Source: Candidatus Nitrosopumilus sp. (lineage in GTDB: Archaea; Thermoproteota; Nitrososphaeria; Nitrososphaerales; Nitrosopumilaceae). From it: a DNA stretch of 8,984 nucleotides. Within the stretch, counting starts at the first letter, position 1. The number at the start of each line of letters is the position of its first letter. Below are positions 1-6,642 of this stretch, one piece after another. The DNA is taken from assembly GCA_029864805.1 (NCBI GenBank), contig JAOTSS010000068.1:1-8984 (forward strand), given 5' to 3'. The position numbers and the translations under genes are program-made. The notes under the pieces are model-generated. The model saw nothing but the letters and a program-made list of their open reading frames with translations. It was not told the origin of the DNA and did no database searches.

Positions 1-33
1 CTGAATAAACTGATGTCAAAAAGTTAGGTCCCC

Positions 34-48
34 TCTAAGTACTTCTGA
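34..48 (+). promoter_or_regulatory. Palindromic promoter motif before small membrane protein gene
   Basis: The 15-mer TCTAAGTACTTCTGA contains the perfect 8-bp palindrome AAGTACTT and starts 38 nt before the ATG at 72. A near-identical 15-mer (13 of 15 bases) starts 39 nt before the ATG at 6980. The palindrome centre lies about 26 nt upstream of position 66-67, where an archaeal box A would place the transcription start, so it is either a box A variant or a regulator site at the core promoter. Confidence 0.45.
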
Positions 49-71
49 CGCGCCATACTATTTGATTGAAC

Positions 72-293
72 ATGAGCACATACAACATACAACAAAAGGT
101 CTCTGAGAACACAAAGACAAAACTCGGAGTGATATCACTGGCAGCCTTGCCAGTAGTTGCAGCAATGTATTCCTCAGGAAGCATGGCTCTAGAGCAAGTA
201 CCGCAGATATTGACAAGCGGTGTATTTCCAATCGGATTTACCGTCTTCTCTTGGGCAATAGCAGCCAAGATGGCATTGAAATTGAGAAAGTAG
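72..293 (+). CDS. Small two-helix membrane protein, function unknown
   Basis: This encodes a 73-residue protein that I do not recognise. The first 17 residues are polar (Gln, Lys, Ser, Thr). Two hydrophobic stretches follow, about residues 18-33 and 50-65, joined by a short loop with Ser, Glu and Gln. The tail is basic (KMALKLRK), so both ends are probably cytoplasmic under the positive-inside rule. I chose the ATG at 72; an in-frame TTG lies two codons upstream at 66 and cannot be excluded, because the promoter motif at 34-48 would start transcription near 66. The gene is followed by a strong T-rich terminator and appears monocistronic. The opposite-strand reading frame here is a shadow. Compact size, own promoter and own terminator argue for a real gene, but no family or catalytic motif is visible. 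Confidence 0.75.
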   Translation: MSTYNIQQKVSENTKTKLGVISLAALPVVAAMYSSGSMALEQVPQILTSGVFPIGFTVFSWAIAAKMALKLRK

Positions 294-300
294 GACAGTA

Positions 301-348
301 TTTCCTTTTTCTCGATTATTTTTCTATCTTTTTACAATTAATATTTTT
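301..348 (+). terminator. Poly-T archaeal terminator
   Basis: Four runs of five T (306-310, 319-323, 329-333, 344-348) begin within 15 nt of the stop codon at 291-293. Repeated oligo-T tracts without a GC hairpin are typical of archaeal intrinsic termination. Confidence 0.65.
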
Positions 349-519
349 AGTAATCTTTAAAAAAACTATGCAAATTAATTAATTTCATCATAAGAGAAAA
401 AGAAAGAATCTGAATTCGACATACCTAGAATGGAAATTAAACAAACGGATGATCCAGACTTAAGAGACAAGATTTTGAATATGGCTGTGAAAAAAGAGAA
501 AGATTGAGAATTAACAAAT

Positions 520-567
520 TTACATTATTGCATATTAAGAATTAATTTCAAGATAACTATAATGTAA
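520..567. repeat. 9-bp inverted repeat with 30-nt loop
   Basis: TTACATTAT at 520-528 is the exact reverse complement of ATAATGTAA at 559-567. It lies downstream of the minus-strand gene ending at 590. Base content is almost all A/T, so chance is plausible, but with the hairpin at 572-587 it may shape the 3' end of that transcript. Confidence 0.35.
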
Positions 568-571
568 TATG

Positions 572-587
572 TGAAAAGATATTTTCA
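572..587 (-). terminator. AT hairpin immediately after minus-strand gene
   Basis: TGAAAA-GATA-TTTTCA is a perfect 6-bp inverted repeat with a 4-nt loop, only 2 nt beyond the stop codon of the minus-strand gene at 590-1522. It may be a weak terminator or 3'-end processing element. No long T-run follows on the minus strand, so the terminator role is an inference. Confidence 0.3.
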
Positions 588-589
588 TT

Positions 590-1522
590 CTATTTTTCTT
601 GATAAAAAGATTCAACTTCTTGTCTGGATTTATTACCTAATTTAATTGGGATTTTCTCACTCCATGGAACATATTCCCATTTCCATAAATCATGGTTATT
701 GTCATGTGGTGCAAGAGCATGATTTGATGTGTTAACAAAAATTACAGGATGATTTGTATCTTGAAAATGATATTTTACAGAAATTGTCTTTTGATTATGA
801 ATGGTATCTTCAAACAGGTTGCTTTTTCCACTGTAAATGTTATCAAAGAAAAATTCATTGTCGTTAAAGGAAAACGTTTCAATATCTACTGTCCTTTTGT
901 ATTTCAGTAATCGAATGTACCTATAGATGCCATCTAAAATACCATGCATCCTCAAAATCTCATCTTGAAAAACCAATGTTATCTGAAAAGAACCATCATT
1001 TTCTTTGTGTATGTGAATCTCTCTGAGAAAATTCTCCCAAGCATCAATTTTTGGCTGATAAATGACTGGAATCATAGAATTGCTTCTTTCCAAATAGTCT
1101 GCTTCTATTATTTTTGTACTAGAACCATTGTTTCTTTCTTGAAGTATGGTATTGTAAAGATCTTCTGTTTCATGCTCATAATCAGACCATATTTTGACAT
1201 CCTTTAGTTCTCTATGGTGATTATCATTGCTCTGCTCTAAATCAAAGATAAGATTGTCCCTATGGCCAATCATCTCTTTTCGCACATTTGATGCAATAAA
1301 TCCAATCATGAGATTCACCTCAAAATCAGATTTCATAAATTTTGAGTATCCTGATTTTTTCCTTCTAACGATTATCCTTGCTTTGTTGTCATTCATTCCG
1401 ATTACTTTGACACTGCAATTTTTGTAATCCCAAACTCTTTCTTTATTTCTCCAAGAGAGATAGTATCTTTTGGATTCTTTTACCTCATCGTATATTTCCT
1501 GTCTGTAGGAAAAATGAAACAT
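590..1522 (-). CDS. Uncharacterised 310-residue soluble protein
   Basis: I do not recognise this protein. It is 310 residues, rich in Asn, Asp, Lys, His and aromatic residues, with no signal peptide or membrane segment, so it is probably cytoplasmic. The N-terminal third is basic (repeated Arg/Lys near residues 45-60) and the middle is acidic and His/Asn-rich. The most distinctive segment is near residues 258-287: HPVIFVNTSNHALAPHDNNH followed by an aromatic DLWKWEY..W motif. That density of His, Asp, Asn and Trp looks like a conserved core and could bind metal or ligand, but I can name no fold. The ATG at 1520-1522 is 19 bp from the divergent start at 1542, so its promoter must overlap the neighbouring coding sequence. 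A later Met (about residue 43) is an alternative start. It is divergent from the GMC oxidoreductase unit, so a regulatory or functional link is possible but unproven. Confidence 0.8.
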   Translation of the reverse strand: MFHFSYRQEIYDEVKESKRYYLSWRNKERVWDYKNCSVKVIGMNDNKARIIVRRKKSGYSKFMKSDFEVNLMIGFIASNVRKEMIGHRDNLIFDLEQSNDNHHRELKDVKIWSDYEHETEDLYNTILQERNNGSSTKIIEADYLERSNSMIPVIYQPKIDAWENFLREIHIHKENDGSFQITLVFQDEILRMHGILDGIYRYIRLLKYKRTVDIETFSFNDNEFFFDNIYSGKSNLFEDTIHNQKTISVKYHFQDTNHPVIFVNTSNHALAPHDNNHDLWKWEYVPWSEKIPIKLGNKSRQEVESFYQEK

Positions 1523-1541
1523 AAATTCTTAATTACTTCAC

Positions 1542-2132
1542 ATGACTAAAAGATTTGTGGCAGGTTATACTGTTAAGGGTCAAATTCAAAATATTAATGA
1601 TTCAAAATTTTATGTTGAAATTTTAGACAACGATCAACATTGGTTTGATGATAGAATCGATGATCTCTTGGGTTCTTCTTGGACTGATGATTCTGGAAAA
1701 TTTGAGATTACTTTTACTGATGATCTGTATAGTGATAGTTGGCTTGAAGGAAAACCTGAATTATTTGTAGTAGTAAGAGATGAATCCGGAACCATATGTT
1801 TCACAACTAACACTAAAAGTCCATCAGGTCCAGACGATGTTGAAAATCTAACTTTTGAAATTACCATTAAAAAAGAAAATTCTTTTGTGGATAGTCCATA
1901 TGATGCGGCAAATATCAAAAGGATGGCAGCATTTACAAGAGTTGGAGATAGCATAGATTTGACAGGTAATATTAGAAATTCTTTTGGACTACTAACTCAG
2001 ACCCTTAATGCTTGGTTGCTTTACACAAATGAGGCCAAGTGGAATCTCATCAAATATGATGGACCACAAGTTGAACGCTATCCTTGGCGTAATCCTCATA
2101 CTCACAAATTAAAATGGAATGATGAATCTTGA
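1542..2132 (+). CDS. Transthyretin/carboxypeptidase-regulatory-like beta-sandwich protein, coupled to GMC oxidoreductase
   Basis: The product is 196 residues with no signal peptide or membrane helix. Residues about 8-112 have the alternating beta-strand pattern of transthyretin-like and carboxypeptidase-regulatory-like domains: VKGQI near 11, then a DDLLGSSWTDDSGKFEITF block at 40-58 (acidic turn, Gly, T-D-x-x-G-x-F-x-I) and ELFVVVRDESG at 73-83. This is the classic prealbumin-like strand-turn signature, assigned by pattern only. The C-terminal part (about 115-196) is different, with a TLNAW..YTNEAKW stretch and DGPQVERYPWRNPHTH near the end, and has no domain I can name. The stop codon overlaps the TTG start of the downstream oxidoreductase by 4 nt, so translation is probably coupled and the protein is a likely partner or accessory of that enzyme. 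Start is ATG 1542; an in-frame GTG at 1557 sits about 26 nt after the AT-rich TTAATTA at 1529-1535 and is an alternative leaderless start. Confidence 0.8.
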   Translation: MTKRFVAGYTVKGQIQNINDSKFYVEILDNDQHWFDDRIDDLLGSSWTDDSGKFEITFTDDLYSDSWLEGKPELFVVVRDESGTICFTTNTKSPSGPDDVENLTFEITIKKENSFVDSPYDAANIKRMAAFTRVGDSIDLTGNIRNSFGLLTQTLNAWLLYTNEAKWNLIKYDGPQVERYPWRNPHTHKLKWNDES

Positions 2133-4822
2133 CAAATACTGTTTTTGGAATTGAGGAATTTGAGAAACGTGCAGAACCTTACGAAGTGATTCAAAAAGAT
2201 GTAATCCGAGATGTTGATGTCTGTGTAATTGGATCTGGTGCTGCAGGCGCAATACTTGCAGAAAAATTCGCTGCTGCGGGCAAATCTGTAGTCCTATTGG
2301 AAAAAGGAGGTTACTATGATGGCGAGTCCATGAATCAACAAGAAAATGACATGATCTCACTTCTATGGAAAAACAGTGGGGCCAACTTTACATCAAATCT
2401 GAAAATTGCAATAGCTCAGGGCTCCTGTCTTGGCGGATCAACTGTAATTAATGACGCAGTGTGTTTTAGAATTCCAGAACTTGTAATTCAACAATGGAAC
2501 AATTTGGGAGTGAATATCTCAAAGGAGGAATGGGATTATGCAAATGATGAGGTATCGGCAAGAATTAATGTTACAAAGGTAACAGAGGATGAATTAAATG
2601 AGAATGCAAAAAAACTCCGAAAAGCATGCTCAACCATACAAGTTAATGGTCAACCAATTACAGAACATCGAGTAAACGATAGGAACTGTGGTCCATCTTG
2701 GACTGATCCATCACTTCAATCATGTGTACAATGTGGTTTTTGTCATTTAGGATGTCATTATGATACAAAACAAAGCATGCTGGTTACATACATCCATGAT
2801 GCATTGCAGAGCAGTAATGATTTTACCGCATATTGTAATTGTGATGTAACCAAACTCGTTCATTCAAATGGAGTTGTAACTGGAGTTGAAGGTTCTCTTA
2901 TTGACAATACAGGAAATGAAAAATACCGCATTAGAGTTAATGCCAAGGTAGTTGTAGTTAGTGCCGGTGCAATAGCATCTTCAAATATTCTACAAAAATC
3001 CGGTGTAGCCAACAAAAATGTTGGAGATGGACTGGCATTGCATCCTGCACCATTTGTAATGGGACACTTTGAAGAAAATATTTACGGTAATAGAGGAATT
3101 CCAATGTCCTATACTTGTCATCAGTTTGGAGTTACAAACAATGTTCGTAGAGGTGGATTTTTAATTGAAAGTATATTTTTACCTATATTTCAAATGGCAC
3201 TTGCCATACCATCCTTTGGTCTTGATCATGCAAGACTAATGGCAGAATTTAACAACTATACGCTTGCAGGAATTATGGTAAGAGATGATTCTGTAGGTAA
3301 AATTGTAAAAACTTTTGGAGATAACCCGAAAGTTCTGTATGAATTAACAAATGATACAATAAATGATATGGCCCGAGGTATGACACTTCTTGCACGAATG
3401 TGGTTTGAAATAGGTGCAGATTATGTAGTTACATCACACAACGATGTGCCTGAACTTCGAGGTGTGTGGGATATTCCAAGACTTGAGAAAGCAGTAAGAG
3501 AAAATCCTGACGGTCTTAGAGTAGGGTCAGCACACCCTCAAGGTGGAAATAGAATTGGTGATGATCCAGAAAAAGCAGTTGTGGATTCTGATTGTTTGGC
3601 ATTTGGATTTAAGAATCTCTATGTATGTGATGCAAGTGTTTTTCCAACTGCCCTTGGAGTAAATCCTCAGTTGACTGTTATGGCACTAGGGGCATTGACT
3701 GCAGATAAGATTATTGCAAACTGGCCTTCAGATATTACTATTCCTCATTCACTTGGAAACACTTGTGATTTGTCACAGACTCAGAATTGTTTATCTGGTA
3801 CTATTGGAGAAATGTTTGCAGTCACAAAACACAAGCCTGAATTATTTGAAAAACTAGAAAATTCTGTAACCAACGAAATTATTCCTGGAGAGAATTGGCA
3901 ATTTGATAAAAACACATTGATGATTTCAAATGATCTCTATTGGAAGGGATTCTATGGCAGAAATGCAGATATTACAACTACTGGATTAAGGGCCTTTGGA
4001 GGATTTTACAAGAGATTTAGAAAACTAAACTCTGAATCCTTTAGCGGGGTTACAAAGCCGTTTAATGTTCCAGTGTTTGCAAAAAGTCTTGCAAAACAAA
4101 AAGAACTACCAGGACATGGGAAAGTAATTCATCTTGAATATGAAGATGCACCATTCAACCAAGCATATGATATCCTAAAGATAGTAGATGAAAACCATAT
4201 TCTAGGAAAAGCATTCTTGGGTCCATTTGGACGCGGGCAACAATTATTTGATTTTAGTATGTCTCGGACATATCCAGTTGATTTTATCGGCGAAGATGAT
4301 CTTACAACTTTATTTTATAATGATGAGTTTAGTCATACTCCAACAAAAGATGAGATGGCTGGAAGATGGGAAGGATTACTCGTTTCAGATTCATTTGTAA
4401 CCCCTAGAAGTCAAATCTTTAATTTTGATTATGATGGAAATGGGGAATACCAAATGCATTACAACTTTTCAAATCTCATTCAAGGGTATTCTGAAGTATC
4501 TGCAAATGATGATTTGTTCAGATTTGATGATTTTACCCCATTTCATGATGAACTAAGAATGATTAGACCTGACTTTGTAGTAGGGAAATGGGTGACTAAC
4601 TGGTCATCACTACAAAGCAGCAGGTTTTCAATTTTAGAGTTAGAAAATCTCATAAACTCTGGTGCAAGTACAATTCAGGTTTTAGACAGCGTCTACAAAA
4701 TTTTCAATCTAAGAATACCTAGACTTCCTCAAGAAATTGGAGTGAGCTTTTTAAATGTTGAAAATCATCCGCAAAAAGGTTCAAGAATTGGATTAAGCTA
4801 TATTCTTAGAAAAACAAACTAG
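2129..4822 (+). CDS. GMC-family FAD oxidoreductase with long C-terminal extension
   Basis: This flavoenzyme probably oxidises an alcohol, sterol-like or other lipophilic hydroxyl substrate; the substrate cannot be read from sequence. Residues about 28-535 form a GMC core: dinucleotide motif VIGSGAAG (Gly35, 37, 40) ending at Glu58, the GSCLGGSTVIN block at 98-108, a Cys-rich CVQCGFCHLGC at 199-209 like that of long-chain alcohol oxidase-type GMC members, and the C-terminal catalytic pair His469 (SAHPQGGNRIG) and Asn512 (GVNPQLT), 43 residues apart as is normal for the family. Residues about 535-897 are an extension not found in ordinary GMC enzymes of 500-600 residues. It contains GRWEG at 745-749, resembling the GXWXG signature, and two similar D-x-L-(K/R)-(I/M)...(L/V)GK segments around 693 and 819. 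There is no Tat signal or membrane helix. The start is TTG: the first in-frame ATG lies after the FAD motif, and the TTG overlaps the upstream stop. Confidence 0.9.
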   Translation: MTNTVFGIEEFEKRAEPYEVIQKDVIRDVDVCVIGSGAAGAILAEKFAAAGKSVVLLEKGGYYDGESMNQQENDMISLLWKNSGANFTSNLKIAIAQGSCLGGSTVINDAVCFRIPELVIQQWNNLGVNISKEEWDYANDEVSARINVTKVTEDELNENAKKLRKACSTIQVNGQPITEHRVNDRNCGPSWTDPSLQSCVQCGFCHLGCHYDTKQSMLVTYIHDALQSSNDFTAYCNCDVTKLVHSNGVVTGVEGSLIDNTGNEKYRIRVNAKVVVVSAGAIASSNILQKSGVANKNVGDGLALHPAPFVMGHFEENIYGNRGIPMSYTCHQFGVTNNVRRGGFLIESIFLPIFQMALAIPSFGLDHARLMAEFNNYTLAGIMVRDDSVGKIVKTFGDNPKVLYELTNDTINDMARGMTLLARMWFEIGADYVVTSHNDVPELRGVWDIPRLEKAVRENPDGLRVGSAHPQGGNRIGDDPEKAVVDSDCLAFGFKNLYVCDASVFPTALGVNPQLTVMALGALTADKIIANWPSDITIPHSLGNTCDLSQTQNCLSGTIGEMFAVTKHKPELFEKLENSVTNEIIPGENWQFDKNTLMISNDLYWKGFYGRNADITTTGLRAFGGFYKRFRKLNSESFSGVTKPFNVPVFAKSLAKQKELPGHGKVIHLEYEDAPFNQAYDILKIVDENHILGKAFLGPFGRGQQLFDFSMSRTYPVDFIGEDDLTTLFYNDEFSHTPTKDEMAGRWEGLLVSDSFVTPRSQIFNFDYDGNGEYQMHYNFSNLIQGYSEVSANDDLFRFDDFTPFHDELRMIRPDFVVGKWVTNWSSLQSSRFSILELENLINSGASTIQVLDSVYKIFNLRIPRLPQEIGVSFLNVENHPQKGSRIGLSYILRKTN

Positions 4823-4922
4823 ACAAAATACACAGAAAATAAATAAAACAAGGATTAGAAATTTCAAATGTTTAGTTAAAACATCATAATCAAACTAGAT
4901 AATTTTGTTCAAAGATGATAAA

Positions 4923-4960
4923 AAATTCAAAATTTAAAAAAAATAAAAAATAATAAAAAA
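4923..4960 (-). terminator. Poly-T terminator of minus-strand membrane protein gene
   Basis: Read on the minus strand, the 38 nt after the stop codon at 4961 are almost pure T with several runs of six to eight, a strong archaeal-type terminator. The GMC gene ends convergently at 4822; its own terminator is weak (scattered short T tracts near 4900-4910). Confidence 0.6.
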
Positions 4961-5263
4961 TTAGTTTGTTGGATTCATCAAGGCAGCACGCTCTTTTGTC
5001 TTTTGATCAACTAGAGCATTAACATACTGGCCCGGCTTTCCATTACAATCACCTATATTTACTGCATAACCATCCATGGTTTCAGCAATACACCCATCAT
5101 CTGTAACTGCTATTATCTTGACTAGTTCCATATTTTCTGCTGGTGCGGTATAGAACATCAGATATGCAAAAAGCAGACCTGCTCCTATGGCAATTACTCC
5201 TGCTATGACAAAAGTGGTATTTTTACTTGATTTTTTATCAGAGCGATTATTTATTGCAGACAT
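4961..5263 (-). CDS. Single-pass membrane protein with Cys-x14-Cys domain, paralogue of the divergent neighbour
   Basis: The product is 100 residues. A short polar, basic N-terminus (residues 1-16) precedes one membrane helix at about 17-39, followed by a domain of roughly 58 residues, probably on the outer face. Cys58 and Cys73 lie in this domain, separated by 14 residues. Over 33 ungapped positions (51-83) it matches the protein encoded at 5396-5713 at 11 identical residues, including both Cys and the flanking GC and E...G...V pattern, so the two are paralogues. The cysteines may form a disulfide or bind metal; function is unknown. I chose the ATG at 5263 over the one at 5272 because the TATA-like box at 5285-5292 is centred 25.5 nt upstream of 5263, giving a leaderless start, whereas 5272 is too close. 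Confidence 0.8.
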   Translation of the reverse strand: MSAINNRSDKKSSKNTTFVIAGVIAIGAGLLFAYLMFYTAPAENMELVKIIAVTDDGCIAETMDGYAVNIGDCNGKPGQYVNALVDQKTKERAALMNPTN

Positions 5264-5284
5264 ACAAATCATTCGTCTAGATTA

Positions 5285-5292
5285 ATTATAAA
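5285..5292 (-). promoter_or_regulatory. Box A (TATA) for minus-strand membrane protein gene
   Basis: The minus strand reads TTTATAAT, centred 25.5 nt before the ATG at 5263, the normal archaeal TATA-to-start distance. It implies a leaderless mRNA and decides between the two candidate ATGs. Confidence 0.6.
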
Positions 5293-5304
5293 GCAAATAG
5301 ACAT

Positions 5305-5333
5305 TTTCCACTTGTAGCTTTCAAAGGTGGAAA
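5305..5333. repeat. Inverted repeat between divergent promoters, candidate operator
   Basis: TTTCCAC (5305-5311) and GTGGAAA (5327-5333) are perfect 7-bp inverted repeats, centres 22 bp apart (about two helical turns), enclosing a smaller palindrome CTTT-C-AAAG. The element lies between the TATA boxes of the two paralogous divergent genes and upstream of both, so it could serve a dimeric regulator acting on both. Confidence 0.45.
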
Positions 5334-5356
5334 CTGTATGTGGTAATTGTTTCCGG

Positions 5357-5365
5357 ATATTATAT
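5357..5365 (+). promoter_or_regulatory. Box A (TATA) for plus-strand membrane protein gene
   Basis: ATATTATAT is centred at 5361. At the usual distance of about 26 nt, transcription would begin near 5387, leaving a leader of about 9 nt before the ATG at 5396. Confidence 0.5.
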
Positions 5366-5395
5366 CCTATTTTCACTTACTAATAACGAGAAAAA

Positions 5396-5713
5396 ATGTT
5401 AAAACAAAAACAAGAAAAAAAACCGCCTCGACTGGCAATGTGGGGGATGGTAGCTGTAGGAACAGCTGTTGTCCTAATTTTGCTAATGACTCCATGGAAC
5501 TTTATTCCAACCCAAATTACTGAAGATGTGACGGTCATAGCAAACATGGAATATGGCTGTGTTGGAGAATCCCAATATGGTGTAAGTGTGGTTGTGCCTG
5601 AATGTAGTGCACAAGTTGGCGATATAGTATCTGCTACGTTTTATGTTCCTTCAATGAAACTAAATGGATACTATGATAGATTACAAGATAGAGTTGAAAT
5701 TGTTCAGCCATAA
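5396..5713 (+). CDS. Single-pass membrane protein with Cys-x14-Cys domain, divergent paralogue
   Basis: The product is 105 residues: a basic Lys/Pro-rich N-terminus (residues 1-12), one membrane helix at about 13-32, then a domain of about 70 residues probably exposed outside. Cys55 and Cys70 have exactly the 14-residue spacing seen in the divergent neighbour, embedded in the same I-A...GC..E...G..V....C....G..V.A pattern, so the genes are paralogues from a duplication with inversion or a rearranged tandem copy. The beta-rich, Val-rich pattern suggests a small beta-barrel or OB-like domain, but this is a guess. The ATG at 5396 is the only sensible start. The gene is convergent with the DUF302 gene across a shared T/A-rich terminator. 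Confidence 0.8.
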   Translation: MLKQKQEKKPPRLAMWGMVAVGTAVVLILLMTPWNFIPTQITEDVTVIANMEYGCVGESQYGVSVVVPECSAQVGDIVSATFYVPSMKLNGYYDRLQDRVEIVQP

Positions 5714-5721
5714 ATTCTATC

Positions 5722-5745
5722 TTTTTTTTGATTTTTAAAAAAGGA
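5722..5745. terminator. Bidirectional T/A-run terminator between convergent genes
   Basis: Eight T (5722-5729) and five T (5732-5736) serve the plus-strand gene ending at 5713. Six A (5737-5742) read as T on the minus strand and can serve the DUF302 gene ending at 5757. Confidence 0.6.
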
Positions 5746-5756
5746 AATAATTTTCT

Positions 5757-6143
5757 CTATTTTGTATTTTCTATGATTTTGATTAGGCCCTCTTCAATTT
5801 CTTCTCCTGAAATTTTGAGATTTTCATCGGATACCATTGAAAGTAAAGACGTAGGTTTTGCTAAACTGATGAAATTCTCATCATCTTTTTGATAAACAGC
5901 AATAGTGCATGGTAACAACAATCCTAAATCAGGATTAGCCTCTAGCACTTGTTTTGCAAGGTAAGGATTACATACTTCCATCAGCTTGTAATTATCTTCA
6001 AATTCTAATCCTTTTTCTGACAGAATCTTTTTAAAATCTAGTGTTTCTAATACTCCAAAACCTATCTCCTTAAGATTTTTGGTAAGATCAATGATCACAT
6101 TATCAATTCTTTTTTGGGTTTTGACTGTATGTGTAAAACTCAT
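5757..6143 (-). CDS. DUF302 domain protein
   Basis: The product is 128 residues, a normal length for a stand-alone DUF302 protein. The family signature is clear: a helix followed by EIGFGVLETLDF (about 26-37), then EVCNPYLAKQVLEANPDLG (about 56-74) and GLLLPC at 74-79. Cys58 in the CNP motif and Cys79 in LLLPC are typical family positions. There is no signal peptide or membrane helix, so it is cytoplasmic. The biochemical role of the family is not established; members often occur near redox or sulfur-related genes, and I assign no function. ATG 6143 lies 26 nt from the centre of the palindromic TATA box at 6165-6174, giving a leaderless start. It is divergent from a winged-helix regulator, which may control it. 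Confidence 0.9.
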   Translation of the reverse strand: MSFTHTVKTQKRIDNVIIDLTKNLKEIGFGVLETLDFKKILSEKGLEFEDNYKLMEVCNPYLAKQVLEANPDLGLLLPCTIAVYQKDDENFISLAKPTSLLSMVSDENLKISGEEIEEGLIKIIENTK

Positions 6144-6164
6144 TTATTCTATTCTTTTTTTGAT

Positions 6165-6174
6165 TAATATATTA
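6165..6174. promoter_or_regulatory. Palindromic TATA box shared by divergent genes
   Basis: TAATATATTA is a perfect 10-bp palindrome centred at 6169.5. Its centre is 26.5 nt from the DUF302 ATG on the minus strand (leaderless). On the plus strand it would start transcription near 6196, about 30 nt before the ATG of the regulator. It could direct the transcription machinery either way, so the two genes may compete for one promoter. Confidence 0.5.
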
Positions 6175-6225
6175 CAGGAATACAATTTTCACAACTGAAA
6201 TCCATTTTTGGAAAATGTATTTTCA

Positions 6226-6642
6226 ATGATGAGTATTTTTAAGTTTTATTCACTCAGAATTATATGTAATGTCACATCGAGTATCGATAGATTGGCTGAT
6301 TTTAAAATTTTAGGACGAGATTCAAATCTTCGAAAAGCAATTCTAAAAGCACTTTCTGATGAATATTCCAGAACTATAATGAATTACACCATAGAGCAGC
6401 CAAAATCTGTCGTAGATATTGTAAAAGGATGTGATGTCCCAATGACTACTGCATATAGACGGGTTCGTGAACTGGAAGAAAATAAAATTCTCAAAGTTAC
6501 GGGCTCTGTTGTCACTGATGATGGCAAGAAATACTTTCTTTATCAGAATCGATTAAAATCAATCTACGTAATATTTGGCTTAGAGGAACTCGATGTACAA
6601 ATTGTAGATAATGAAGGAATGGGAACTAGCGCTTACTGGTGA
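6226..6642 (+). CDS. ArsR-like winged-helix transcriptional regulator
   Basis: This is a small DNA-binding protein of 138 residues. From about residue 34 it has a winged-helix fold: a helix SNLRKAILKALSDEYSRTIM, a helix after the QPKSVVDIVKGC turn, and a recognition helix at about 72-84 (PMTTAYRRVRELEE). These are followed by an ILKVTG..VTDDGKKYFLY beta-hairpin wing. The final 25 or so residues may be a short ligand or dimer segment. The pattern matches archaeal ArsR/HTH_20-type regulators; no metal-binding Cys cluster is present (only Cys14 and Cys69), so a metal sensor is unlikely. The start is uncertain: ATG 6226 and 6229 are adjacent, an in-frame TTG lies at 6208, and another at 6292 would remove only the non-conserved N-terminus. 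It is divergent from the DUF302 gene, a common layout for a regulator and its target. Confidence 0.85.
   Translation: MMSIFKFYSLRIICNVTSSIDRLADFKILGRDSNLRKAILKALSDEYSRTIMNYTIEQPKSVVDIVKGCDVPMTTAYRRVRELEENKILKVTGSVVTDDGKKYFLYQNRLKSIYVIFGLEELDVQIVDNEGMGTSAYW

Larger units (their letters stand above)
349..589. other. Intergenic region, no convincing gene
   Basis: Together with the terminator this is a 296-nt gap between the genes ending at 293 and 590. It holds one short ATG frame at 430-507 (25 codons, Lys/Asp-rich, no box A at the right distance). That frame stays open upstream back to about 394 without another ATG, so it could be a decayed gene end, but it is too short to judge. The region also holds the two AT-rich inverted repeats listed separately. 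Confidence 0.5.

Noticed and set aside
35..268. 77-codon frame on the minus strand
   Set aside because: It is antisense to the two-helix membrane protein gene, with no promoter and a composition unlike a natural protein.
944..1427. Two plus-strand frames (944-1207 and 1227-1427)
   Set aside because: They are hydrophobic shadow frames opposite the 310-residue gene.
1681..1730. Two TGATGAT words resembling C-box elements of a C/D guide RNA
   Set aside because: They lie within the beta-sandwich coding sequence as Asp-Asp codons and lack properly placed D boxes.
1634..1954. 106-codon minus-strand frame
   Set aside because: It is antisense to the beta-sandwich protein gene, Ser/Leu-rich and featureless.
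2109..2360. 83-codon minus-strand frame
   Set aside because: It is antisense to the start of the GMC gene and crosses the FAD motif region; it is a shadow.
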